A program made the translations under genes and the position numbers. Of a DNA stretch of 64,000 bases, positions 1 through 8,809 are shown piece after piece (the stretch's first letter is position 1; each line of letters opens with the position of its first letter). The notes beneath the pieces are model-generated. The model was not told the origin of the DNA and did not search any database. It saw only the letters and a list, made by a program, of their open reading frames with translations. Source of the DNA: Bacteroidota bacterium (GTDB lineage Bacteria > Bacteroidota > Bacteroidia > Chitinophagales > Chitinophagaceae); NCBI GenBank assembly GCA_016711825.1, contig JADJSG010000011.1, positions 1-64,000 on the forward strand, written 5' to 3'.

Positions 1-1979
1 TGTTCCAGCTTGCATCTTCGTAACTATACTTATCGTTACCGCAACTCGCTAAAGGTAGTAGTGCCAGATTTTGTCGGCTGAGCTGGTCTATCGCTTCGTT
101 TTTATTTCAGCAGGGTTGTTTTGGCACCCCTAACAAAACATGCATCGAGGAAAATGATTTTTTACAATCTCACCCTTATTCAAACGACTAATACTCTCTG
201 CTTTATGCTACACTGTAAGTTTCTTTATAAATATCTTTTATAATCATCACCTCGTATGCGGAATTTATTTTGATAATAAACCATGCGACGATATGAATAT
301 CAACAGCACACATCGTTTGGCAATATACTTCTTGTTTGTATTCATATTTGTAAACCTCGATGGCTTCCTTAACCGCATTGTAGTAGCTTCTTTACCAATC
401 AATTTTTTAATATGTACTTGGAAACAATTTATTTTTCCTTGTTGTTTGCTAAATAAGCTGGCAAAATCTTCGGCATCTTTTGGGAAATTGCAAATCGAGT
501 GAAGCTGCCAATACTCAATACATGCAGCGATGGTTTGGCTTGAACTGTAAAAGACTTGTATGGACTTATTGGCTTTTTTGCCTTGGTACTGACTCTATGG
601 TATTGAGACCGCCTTCAGCGGAATGGTTTTTTATGAAAGTATACTCGTCAGACTTAATGCCAGGACTTGCTTTAGAAGGTATCAGCGATACTTCATTAAA
701 TTTGTTTTTAATAATCTCTTTTTCCATTGATTAAAATAATGACATCCTCTTTTTGACGACATCGGACTGATAATTTTGATTTGTATTTTCAAAGCTTGGC
801 TTGTCGGTAGAGATCGGTTTATCGTTGAGCAAATCAGGATTTGATTTGATCCAAAAATATTGATATTGTTGTTGATAATGGCCGGTGGCGTTACCTCTGT
901 CTTTTCACTGACTACAGGTGCAGTAACTTTCTTTGCTGGGTTATTACTTTATCTTGCAATACAATATTGCCTCCTTTGATCCCTCTAAGGCATAACAATT
1001 AAAAATATCGTTGGTGCCTGGTCAACAAAAACTTACCATCGGTACTCACTTGCATGTTTTCGATTTCGGCCTCAAATCCCTTTTCTTGCTTTAATTGCAA
1101 GAGTTTATAACTTCGCAATTTTCCAAATAGTAATCATTGATTTGTCGAATGATTATCGCCACCAAAAGGTAATTGCCATCAGGGCTGAAGGTCATGCTTT
1201 TGCAGCTCTGGCAATTCAAGTTCACAGGTAATTTACAACCCAAAACCACTGATTTGCATAAAGCAAGTTTGGTGATCGTCGTTGAGGGTATACAATTTAT
1301 GTTTGGCATTATATAGGCCGTGGAGGTCCAAAACTTCCTGAACTTAATTTTTTAAACTAAAGGATTTGAAATTAAATCTTTCCTGAATATCCTTGAAGAT
1401 TTTTTATCGAATATTGTTTTTCATTTTACCAGCAATGATAATCCATTTTCGAAGACTGAATATTACCGCTAAAACGCGATAGTAGCGGCCTTACTGATTT
1501 TACCGGCTTGCAAAGTGTACATCCATGTATGTTCATCATCTGGAAAGTATAAACAGTTTTAGCTGCATTATAAATGATGTATTGCGGTATTTCATCTAAA
1601 TCGGTCAGAAATTGCGTTTCGTCAAAGGCGTATGGAGATGGGCGGGTATAGAGCTTTTAAAGAGCGGTCGGTAAAGGCCACCCACAAATACATTACCCCG
1701 ATCGCCAATACCAATATGCTGTGGAAATCTCTAGTATTGCCTCGTCGCAATTTCACCTGCAAGTTCGACAAACCGCTTTTAATGCGTTTCAGTATTTGTA
1801 TACCTACTCCAAAGCGTTTGTTGCCTCCAATGCATAAGTACGACGGGTGATTCACAAAACGAGATGCAATTGAAATTTTCAATGGTATGACGCAGTTCAA
1901 TGGAAAAGGACTGTGCTGCTCGAAGTAATGGCTGCAGATAATGCCATTGAGGGTTAAAAAAGCAATTGTTTGTTTTCAT
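1..1979 (-). pseudogene. WD40-repeat / caspase-like (C14) protein, frameshifted, cut by window edge
   Basis: The minus strand carries pieces of one protein in changing frames. It probably starts at 1979 (MKTNNCFFNPQ). A WD40 half is recognisable from phrases such as SMTFSPDGNYLLVA (near 1190) and further WD-like strands around 1640-1900. Nearer the left edge the pieces FISSHG (around 290), FLDACF (around 140) and LALLPLASCGNDKYSYEDASWN, split over frames, match the caspase-fold peptidase order: a catalytic His in SHG, a catalytic Cys in DAC, then the 'aaC..qySyEd' strand. The C-terminus lies outside the window. A WD40 plus caspase layout is known in bacterial caspase homologues, where the propeller is thought to sense or scaffold. 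The substrate is unknown. Many frame changes break the gene; because neighbouring essential genes are broken in the same way, base-calling indels are as likely as real decay. Confidence 0.6.
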
Positions 1980-2111
1980 TTAATCTTCATTTGATCTTCT
2001 GATGATGCTTGAGTTATCAACTTTAGCCTCGCTATTTACCCGCAATATAATTGGAATAATTTCAAGGTCATTTTTCACTTCTTGTGTACTAAAGCTCATT
2101 TTATTTGGCAT
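1980..2111 (-). CDS. Small ORF between the two protease genes (43 aa), unrecognised
   Basis: A short minus-strand reading frame begins MPNKMSFSTQ and ends RRSNED. Its stop codon directly abuts the ATG of the WD40/caspase gene. The residue mix looks protein-like, with no low complexity, and the frame stays open upstream of the ATG for about 17 codons (LINIDLAPNSIQY). It may therefore be the tail of a frameshifted larger gene. I do not recognise a family. The tight junction to the caspase gene suggests co-transcription. Confidence 0.3.
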   Translation of the reverse strand: MPNKMSFSTQEVKNDLEIIPIILRVNSEAKVDNSSIIRRSNED

Positions 2112-2235
2112 ATATTGTATGGAGTTGGGAGCTAAGTCAATGTTGATTAAATTCGTAACTCAATAGATTAAACATCAAGTACTAAGGTCATTTTCATCTT
2201 TTCTTTTGCTGATTATTTTAGATAAATGATTAATC

Positions 2236-3500
2236 TTATTTTGAATATAACACTACAAACCAACTGGTACCTTCTTCGTCCAATACTAAAGGCGGTTTCG
2301 GCTGAGGGAATTATAATTTCGGCATTGGTGATCGAAACTAAGGGCGTTTCTTGCAAACGCGAAAGTTGAATTTGGAAATTGTTCATTTCGAGGGAAAATG
2401 AATTGTGGCTTTGCGATTTTCATCAATACTCAAAACACAAATATATTGATCGGGTTTTGAGTTCTTAACAAGGAGTTGAAAGAGTTGATCGATACCCCAG
2501 GTTTTTGTTACAGTTTGATAGTAGTTCTTTTTGGTATTAAAGGTAACAGGAACTGTATTAAATTTGAGTGTTGCTGCGTCTGCCAGTGTTTTAAATTCGA
2601 AGTCGCCATTGAGGAGTGTTTTATTGTCTTTATTTTTTGTTTCTTTCAAAAAAAGCTGATATCCATATTTGCAGTATTTTCCATAATCGCTATATTTAAT
2701 CCAGCCAAAACCATTGTCGCCCCATTTTTCGCCCCAGCTATTCAGTACTTCAAAAGCTTGTTTGCCATCATCATAACCAATCGACACATGGCATGCCCAC
2801 CTGCAAAAAGGGTGAGACCCTTTGTAGGATCCCATACTGCGATTGTCTTTTTTTTAGGTCTAGGAAATTGTATTTGATTTCGACACCTATTACTACTGGT
2901 TTGCCTTTCAGCAAGGCTTTGTTTGGTTTTTTGTATTTTTAGTGACGCTTCATCTATGGTTTGAAACAGACTAAGATAATCTTTGATGGTATTTTGTTGT
3001 GCACTTTGCATTAAAGAGGCATCAGGTTGTTTGGCACAGGTATTTACATTAAACTCTTTGTGATAGCAAGTTCCCTTGATTTAACACATCGAGCAGTAAT
3101 GGAAACGTGTACCCCCCATCACAAATGATGTCACTTTTTTTACCTGATTATAGTAAACATAGCCGACAATGCGTGGTCGGTAATGACTTTTTTGTCGGTG
3201 ATATTATTCATTTTGGCTTGTTGCAAAGTCAGTGCTCCGCAACATGAACTCCACCCAACGCAACTACCAATACTGCCTTGATCGCCAGGAATGGGACACC
3301 ACTTTTTCAGACTTACGACAAGCGGCAATTCAGAGCTTTTGCTACCCGCAAACTTATTTTGCGTAGGAAGTTGATTATGCTCTGCATCATCAAACTGTAA
3401 CCCAAGTGGAAATGCTGGTGGAGGGCGGTTTGTGCCATCAGAAACAATGGACAAACAATTAGGAAGAAAATAAAATAGCGATTTACAAGGATGAAAATAC
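2236..3500 (-). pseudogene. Papain-like (C1) cysteine protease with DUF4384-like C-terminus, frameshifted
   Basis: Reading right to left in shifting frames, the segment shows a possible signal peptide (YFIFFLIVCPLFLMAQ, near 3460). Next comes the papain active-site Cys region CPIPGDQGSIGSCVGWSSC (around 3250-3290). The catalytic His region is GGHAMC (around 2790-2810) and the Asn region is VLNSWGEKWGDNGFGWIKY (around 2700-2750), a textbook C1 peptidase triad. The C-terminal part contains YICVLSIDENRKATIHFP and ends with DEEGTSWFVVLYSK at the stop (2236-2238); this pattern resembles DUF4384. At least three frame changes interrupt it. A secreted or periplasmic protease is inferred from the signal-like start. 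It lies directly upstream of the caspase-like gene on the same strand, so the two proteases may form a unit. Confidence 0.65.
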
Positions 3501-3901
3501 AACTTTTTTGGTTGTGAGGAAATATTTAGGATGAAAAATGTTTTGGGTTGTAGATTGATTAAGTGATAAGAACAAGAAGCTAAATGGAGCGTATATTTTG
3601 TGGGAGTTAGCTGAAGTCTACAGATTGGAGTTTTAGTGTATGTATCACTGCTCCAATATCGATTTGCAGTTGACAATGCAGGATGGAATCAAATCTTTAT
3701 TTACAATAAAATAATGTAACAACTGATTCAAACTAAGCTAAGCATTCAATTTCGTTTATATAGAGGTTAGTAGGATTGCTATTTTTTAATCGCTACCATA
3801 CACTAAGATTTAATCCTTTGCGTTCTTGATTTCATTCATAGTACAAGGTATAAATCTTTTATCAAGCCCGTTTTTGAACTCATTAAATAAAGGTCAATTA
3901 T
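3501..3901. other. Intergenic, no gene seen
   Basis: About 400 bases lie between the papain-like gene and the end of the FAD oxidoreductase gene. The frame that stays open on the minus strand to 3676 has no family-like residue pattern before the signal-peptide-like part near 3460, so I treat it as leader or promoter DNA. I see no clear hairpin or RNA gene here. Confidence 0.4.
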
Positions 3902-5429
3902 TTACCAGGCATTCGCGTTTTTGGCGTTGATTTTTTCTACTAAATAATCCAATCCTGTAATTTCGCTAACGGTAAGCAATGCCGTGATAGATACCCTAAA
4001 ATACCATGCATGTTGATATTTTGTCCAGTAAGAAATAAGTTAGAATCTTAGTACGTGTAGCATAAGTCGTATTGGCTAGATCATTTACATTTTTTGCAAA
4101 CCATACATCGACCCATTGGGTATGTTGAGATAATCACGATACGACAAAGGCGTACAAACATCCATTTCGCTCACCGCATCTGTTAAGCCCATAAGGATGG
4201 TTTCTACTTCCTGTATAATCGCTTTGCCTATTTCGTTTTTAACAACACATAATCATTGCCTCTTGTTGCTTTGTTGAGGTTGTACGTTGGGTATGTTGCC
4301 AGGCGCCAAAGCGTTCGGCCGACATGTAAACCAGTATTGACAGGCCTCGGGCATAGGTTTGATCTTGTGTATCCGGTAAAAAAATATAGCGTATGAATTC
4401 GGAGTTTCTTGATTATTTGCATCTAAATCTAACCATACATCGGGCTTTTATGATAATAGATATTGTTGTTTTGGTAAAGTATTTTCTTGGGTTGCAAGGT
4501 AATATTGACCATCAATGCCGAAGCGGTATTGGGGTGAAAGAATGCGTTTTCTGGTAATAGGCTTTATCACTTTTGTATCTAATAATGAATAAGTAAGCCC
4601 GGGATGCAGGTTTGAAATCAAGACATCAGCCTTAAATTGTTGTTGCTGTGAGGTAGTCACAGATGCTATCACACCATTGGTTTCTTGAATCTGTATCACT
4701 TCCTGGTTTCTCAACACTTGTCCACCATGTTGTTGAATAATTTCTTGCAAACTCTTGGCAATTTGAATACTCCCTTTTGTACACTTCCAACTACTTTCAA
4801 TATACGAGTTTTCTTGATAAGGGCATGTATATAAAAGGGGTTGTTTCATAATGACTTGCATACAACAAATTATTTCCGGTCAAAATTTGTTTGAGCAGTT
4901 CATCAGAGATCAACTCTGTCTATTTTTTTCTTTAAACCAAAATGGGCCACTTTCATTTTTTCGGTAACAGACCCGACACGCATATTTATATAAAGGAAAA
5001 AGTGAACAAACGGTTTTAATTTCTCTTATGTATTTTGCCAGATTTTCTTGTTGATGGGGAAATTCGATAGCAGTGGTTTCTATAAAATTTTCTTACCTTG
5101 CGCCATTGAGTAGGTTTTATGGTTGATGATTATCTTATCAAAGTACTGCTCATCTAACTTTTTAAAGAAATTTTATCTACAATATCAAGATAATTAAATA
5201 TTTTATAAAGGGTTTGTCCTTTTTGCAAACTCCCAATATAATGCACCGCCGATTCAAACAATTGCCCCTCTATGCCAAACGATTGCAGGCTACCACCTAT
5301 TTGCTTGTTTTTCTCTAATACAGTTACCTGATAACCTTCTTTGGCTAACAATGCCCCACAAAGTAAGCCCCCAAGGCCAGCACCCACTATCACGATATTT
5401 CGATGTTGCATCAAATTAACAGCCCTCAT
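3902..5429 (-). pseudogene. Phytoene-desaturase-like FAD-dependent oxidoreductase, frameshifted
   Basis: The N-terminus (from 5429) has the dinucleotide-binding motif IVGAGLGGLLCGALLAKEGY followed by VLEKNKQIGGSLQSF, typical of the CrtI / retinol-saturase-like NAD(P)/FAD oxidoreductases. The middle (4448-4861) continues the family fold with ADVLISNLHPG. The C-terminus reads LFLTGQNINMHGILG, then, after a frame change, VSITALLTVSEITGLDYLVEKIN, ending at the stop 3902-3904; 'TGQ(n)-HG-lG' is the usual FAD-contacting end of this family. Total span fits a protein of about 505 residues. At least four frame changes break it. Likely role: desaturation or isomerisation of an isoprenoid or other hydrophobic substrate; the actual substrate cannot be read from sequence. 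Confidence 0.65.
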
Positions 5430-5483
5430 TTTTCAAGTGTTAAAAGTAATAGAAATAAGGTGTAAATTAAATTAAAGCCTTTT

Positions 5484-5514
5484 TTTGATTTTAATAAAAA
5501 TCATTTTATCTTTA
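5484..5514 (+). promoter_or_regulatory. Putative Bacteroidota-type promoter of hpf
   Basis: A TTTG at 5484-5487 is followed after exactly 19 bases by TATCTTTA (5507-5514), one base off the TAnnTTTG -7 consensus. The predicted transcription start is about 40 bases before the hpf ATG. Confidence 0.4.
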
Positions 5515-5562
5515 TGTTAGTTCTTAGAAAATATTTATTTCATCATTTAAAACATATAAACA

Positions 5563-5863
5563 ATGAACGTACAAATTGCACACTCAGCGCTTTGAGGCTG
5601 ACAAAAATTGATTTTGCATGTAAATGAAAAGGTAGAAAATTAAAAACGTATCACGACAATATAGTAGATGTAGAGGTTTACTTGAAAGTAGATAATGTTG
5701 TTCATCAAATAAAAGATAAAATTGCAGAAATAAAGCTGCATGTTCCCAAACACACTTTTTTGTAAAACATGAATCAAAGCATTTTGAAGAGTCGTTTGAC
5801 TTAGCTTTAAAATCATTGATTGACCAAATAAAAAGCTATAAAGACAAGAAAATGTCCGCATAA
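5563..5863 (+). pseudogene. hpf: Ribosome hibernation promoting factor (HPF/RaiA-like), frameshifted
   Basis: Allowing frame corrections, the region encodes about 100 residues starting MNVQI and continuing FEADKKLILHVNEKVEKL, then YHDNIVDVEVYLKVDN and FEESFDLALKSLIDQIKSYK, ending at the TAA 5861-5863. This is the short HPF/RaiA family that binds the ribosome A/P site region and holds it idle in stationary phase. Three of the breaks are homopolymer losses: adding one A in the run after GACAAAAA, one A after GTAGAAAA, and one T in CACTTTTTT restores the frame. The break near the start looks like a one-base gain. The pattern points to sequencing error rather than decay. A promoter upstream and a strong terminator downstream make it a single-gene unit. 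Confidence 0.75.
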
Positions 5864-5872
5864 TATCAAAAG

Positions 5873-5898
5873 ATCCCGACTTAGGTCGGGATTTTTTT
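5873..5898 (+). terminator. Rho-independent terminator after hpf
   Basis: The hairpin ATCCCGAC-TTAG-GTCGGGAT is followed by a run of T. It starts 10 bases after the hpf stop. The same TCCCGAC/GTCGGGA stem reappears in every unit of the tRNA-derived array at 35.4-36.2 kb. Confidence 0.85.
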
Positions 5899-5935
5899 AT
5901 CCTAGATTACAGAATTATGTAGTTATTTTACATCC

Positions 5936-6757
5936 ATGGTTTGCTTTCCACATTGCAAAATAAATATTGGCTTGCATATACATGCAAAAAGAAAAGATGG
6001 ATTTCATGATATTGAATCTGTTTTTTACCCTTTGCCATTGTATGATGCCCTTGAAATTGTAGTGGCTGACGAAATGCATTTTCGCAGGAAGGCATTGCGA
6101 TACTATGCAACGGATCAAAACATCGTTTTAAAAGCATATCAGCTATTAAAAAATGACTACCCTAATCTCCCCTTGATTCGTATCGCTTTATTGAAAAATA
6201 TTCCTACCGGGTGCAGGTTTAGGTGGCGGATCGGCCGATGGTGCTGAGATGCTTACCTTGTTAAATCGGCATTTCAACTTACAACTCAATATATCAAAAT
6301 TGACTGCATATGCTGCGCAATTAGGGAGCGACTGTCCATTTTTCATTCTAAACAAACCAGCTTATGTTACGGGTAGGGTTGAAAACCTGGAGCCCATTTC
6401 GCCTCGATTTAAGTCAATATCATTTTGTGATTGTGGAAACCACTTATACATATAGCCACTGCTTGGGCATTTGCACAAATAAAACCCAATCAACGGGAAG
6501 CTGACTTGTGTGATCGTATTATGGCCCCGATACATACCTGGCAATCGTATATTACAAACGATTTTGAAATCCCTATTTTTAATCATTATCCCGAAATCAT
6601 GCAGATTAAAAAAAACCTATACCAATTAGGTGCTGTTTATAGCCAAATGAGTGGGAGTGGAAGTGCAGTATATGGCATCTTTGAAACAAAACCTTCGATC
6701 GATTTGCTAAAACAAACATTTAAGGATGCCAAAGTGATTCTTTGTGCATCAAAATAA
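5936..6757 (+). pseudogene. ispE: 4-diphosphocytidyl-2-C-methyl-D-erythritol kinase, frameshifted
   Basis: IspE phosphorylates CDP-ME in the MEP pathway to isoprenoid precursors. The N-terminus CKINIGLHIHAKRKDGFHDIESVFYPLPLYD carries the family's K-x-N-x-x-L start. The ATP-binding GHMP motif GAGLGGGSADGAEML begins near 6209 but is in a different frame from the upstream part. A second break falls near 6400-6440 (HFVIVETTYTYS is in the alternate frame). The C-terminus has SQMSGSGSAVYGIF, the GHMP motif 3. Total length (about 273 residues) is normal for the family. A single-copy MEP pathway kinase should be essential, so two frameshifts here argue for base-calling indels. Confidence 0.8.
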
Positions 6758-6790
6758 CATCTGCTCCACTATCTAGTCAATCGACTTCCC

Positions 6791-6937
<147 letters not shown>

Positions 6938-7042
6938 ACTCTGCTGAAAATAAATCACGTATAAATATTACATTGTAAGATCCCCCAAAAATTGTATGTA
7001 TTAAAAGTAGACAAAAATGTTTAATTTTAAAATGTAAAGAAT

Positions 7043-7345
7043 ATGAAGAAGAGTAAATTTAGTGCCACTCAAGTGGCTGCTATTCTCAAAGAATTTGATA
7101 ATGGCAAATCCGTAGAAGATATTTCTCGGGAACACAATGTTAGTCGAGCGACGTTTTACAAATGGCGGCAAAGGTATGGGGGTATGGAAGCAAGTGAGCT
7201 TAAGCGAGTTAAGGAATTGGAAGAGGAAAATGCTCGTTTAAAGCGCATGTATGCCAATTTGGCGATGGAACTAGATGTTGCAAAATACATTATTGAAAAA
7301 AGTTTTAAAGCCTTGCATGAAGCAAGATATACTAGTGGATATTAA
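7043..7345 (+). CDS. IS3-family transposase OrfA
   Basis: The 100-residue frame starts MKKSKFSATQVAAILKEF and has a helix-turn-helix (VEDISREHNVSRATFYKWRQRYGG, about residues 24-48). A leucine-zipper-like stretch follows (ELEEENARLKRMYANLAMELDVAKYIIE). This is the usual DNA-binding subunit of IS3 elements, closest by eye to the IS407 group. In that group OrfA normally ends at IIEKK-L/F. Here a run of six A (7296-7301) is followed by G; one more A would give GAA AAA AAG TTT TAA, a natural stop and a classic A-AAA-AAG slippery site. The last ~12 residues as read are therefore probably an artefact of a lost A. Confidence 0.85.
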   Translation: MKKSKFSATQVAAILKEFDNGKSVEDISREHNVSRATFYKWRQRYGGMEASELKRVKELEEENARLKRMYANLAMELDVAKYIIEKSFKALHEARYTSGY

Positions 7346-8115
7346 GCGGAAACGACCGAAAGACATCAGCAAGGCGTGTCGACTTTTGAAGATGAATAGA
7401 AGTTCTCTAACTTACCAGTCCGTCAAGGATGATAAGTATTTGGAAGAACAATTGCTACAATTAGGGGAAAGATCATCCTCGCGAGGGTTTTTGAAGTGTT
7501 ATTTTAGGTTACGAAATCAGGGAGATAAAACGAATCATAAGCGTATGCATAGAGTATATAGAAATTTGGGGTTATCGTTACGTAGAAAGGCTAAGAAGCG
7601 CCTACCTCAACGAGTAAAGGAGGCTCTGGAGTGCTCGTCCCATTTTACACATACTTGGAGTATTGATTTTATGAGTGATGCCTTATCAACGGGAAGTAAG
7701 TTTAGATCGTTTAATGTAATTGATGATTTCAATCGTGAAATTTTATTTATTGAAGTTGATTATTCACTTAAATCTAGCAGAGTAATTTGGGTACTACGTC
7801 ATTTAATCCATAAACACGGCAAACCGGCGAAAATCCGGATGGATAATGGGCCTGAATTTATTGCGAAAATAGCGGGAGAATTTAGCGAGATGTTTGGAAT
7901 CGAGTTCAAATATATAGAGCCAGGGAAAACCAACTCAAAATGCCTTCATTGAACGATTTAATAAGAGTTACAGAGAAGGGGTCCTAGATTCATATTTATT
8001 TGATAGAATAGAAGAAGTAAGAGAAGTGACAGAAGAATGGGTATTTGATTATAACCATTTAAGGCCACACGATGCCCTTAAAGGAATGCCTCCAGTGGCC
8101 TATCGAGAAAAATGA
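7275..8115 (+). pseudogene. IS3-family transposase OrfB (rve integrase domain), one frameshift
   Basis: The frame from about 7309 carries an HTH_21-like region (RPKDISKACRLLKMNRSSLTY), then the integrase core. First Asp: HTWSIDFMSDAL; second Asp: IRMDNGPEFIA; the Glu lies in NAFIERFNKSYREGVLDSYLF, giving the DDE triad. The frame breaks at about 7922-7927, where GGGAAAACC has one A too many. Removing it joins IEPGKPTQNAFIERFN and continues to the stop at 8113-8115. OrfB is normally made as an OrfAB fusion by -1 frameshifting at the A-run near 7296. With the two indels corrected this would be an intact transposase. Confidence 0.8.
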
Positions 8116-8127
8116 AAAAAATGAAAT

Positions 8128-8188
8128 GTCCTTTATGGGCTCCGTTCCGCTTCGGCTACGCCTTCGCTCCACTACGCCCATAAGGGAC
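8128..8188. repeat. Long GC-rich hairpin inside the right end of the IS
   Basis: A 13-bp stem (GTCCTTTATGGGC at 8128-8140 with GCCCATAAGGGAC at 8176-8188, one G-T pair) encloses a 35-nt loop rich in CG and TTCGGCTACGCC-like words. It lies 12 bases after the transposase stop. Base composition differs sharply from the AT-rich surroundings. Confidence 0.6.
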
Positions 8189-8323
8189 TACAAGAAACTA
8201 GTATTAATGAATAATAAATTCTACTTTTGAATCGTACTAAAAAAGGGGAGCCTTCAACATCATAAGTATTAAAATTGGTACTCCCCTTTTCGTATTGTAA
8301 TTTTGCAAAAAATATCATTCTAA

Positions 8324-8720
8324 ATGAAAAAAATAAACATCGTGTTGTTGTTGGTCATTGCAGGTACTTTAGCTGCCATTATCAGTATGGTGGGCGATTT
8401 TAGCAGTTATCAAACCTTTGCCTCTGCCGAAGAAAAACCAGGTAAAGAATTTCAGATCATTGCCAAATTGGATACAATAAGTAATCCTATGCATTATGAC
8501 CCTATCAAAGACCCCAATCACTTTACTTTTTATGCCAAAGATGAATCGATTGATCAAAAAAGTGGTCTTTAATGGTACCAAACCATAAGATTTTGAACGA
8601 AGTGAAAAACTTACTATGACGGGTAAAATGGAAAATGGGGAGTTTAGATGTAATAAAATTTTGATGAAATGTCCTTCAAAATACAATAATGACGAAATCG
8701 TGGTAGGCAACCCCAGTTAG
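8324..8720 (+). pseudogene. ccmE: Cytochrome c maturation heme chaperone CcmE, CXXXY type, frameshifted
   Basis: CcmE carries heme from CcmABCD to CcmF in system I cytochrome c maturation. The N-terminus MKKINIVLLLVIAGTLAAII is a membrane anchor. The fold's strands follow (QIIAKLDT..NPMHYDPIKDPNHFTFYAKDE) and, after frame changes near 8545-8600, KKVVFNGTKP, then KLTMTGKMENGEFRCNKILMKCPSKY and the stop at 8718-8720. Where the proteobacterial protein has HxxxY, this one reads C-P-S-K-Y (8670-8684), the CxxxY variant known from some other bacteria and archaea. Length (about 132 residues) is normal for Bacteroidota. At least two indels break the frame. It is followed by ccmF about 90 bases on. 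Confidence 0.75.
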
Positions 8721-8809
8721 CAGACTATTGATCTATTTCATGCCCTTTAGCCTGTTGAAAAGCAATCAGAATAACACTACTTAATGTACTTCTTAAACTT
8801 ATAACTATA

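Larger units (their letters stand above)
6974..8259 (+). mobile_element. IS3-family insertion sequence
   Basis: An about 1.29-kb element carries orfA and orfB of the IS3 type. The ends are imperfect inverted repeats: the left end begins TGTAAGATCCCCC and later has ATTAAAAGTAGA; the right end read inward begins TGTTGAAGGCTCCCC and later has ATTCAAAAGTAGA. The size fits IS3 elements. A short target repeat (CAT on each side) is possible but too small to rely on. The element sits between ispE and ccmE and does not itself interrupt a recognisable gene. Confidence 0.75.
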
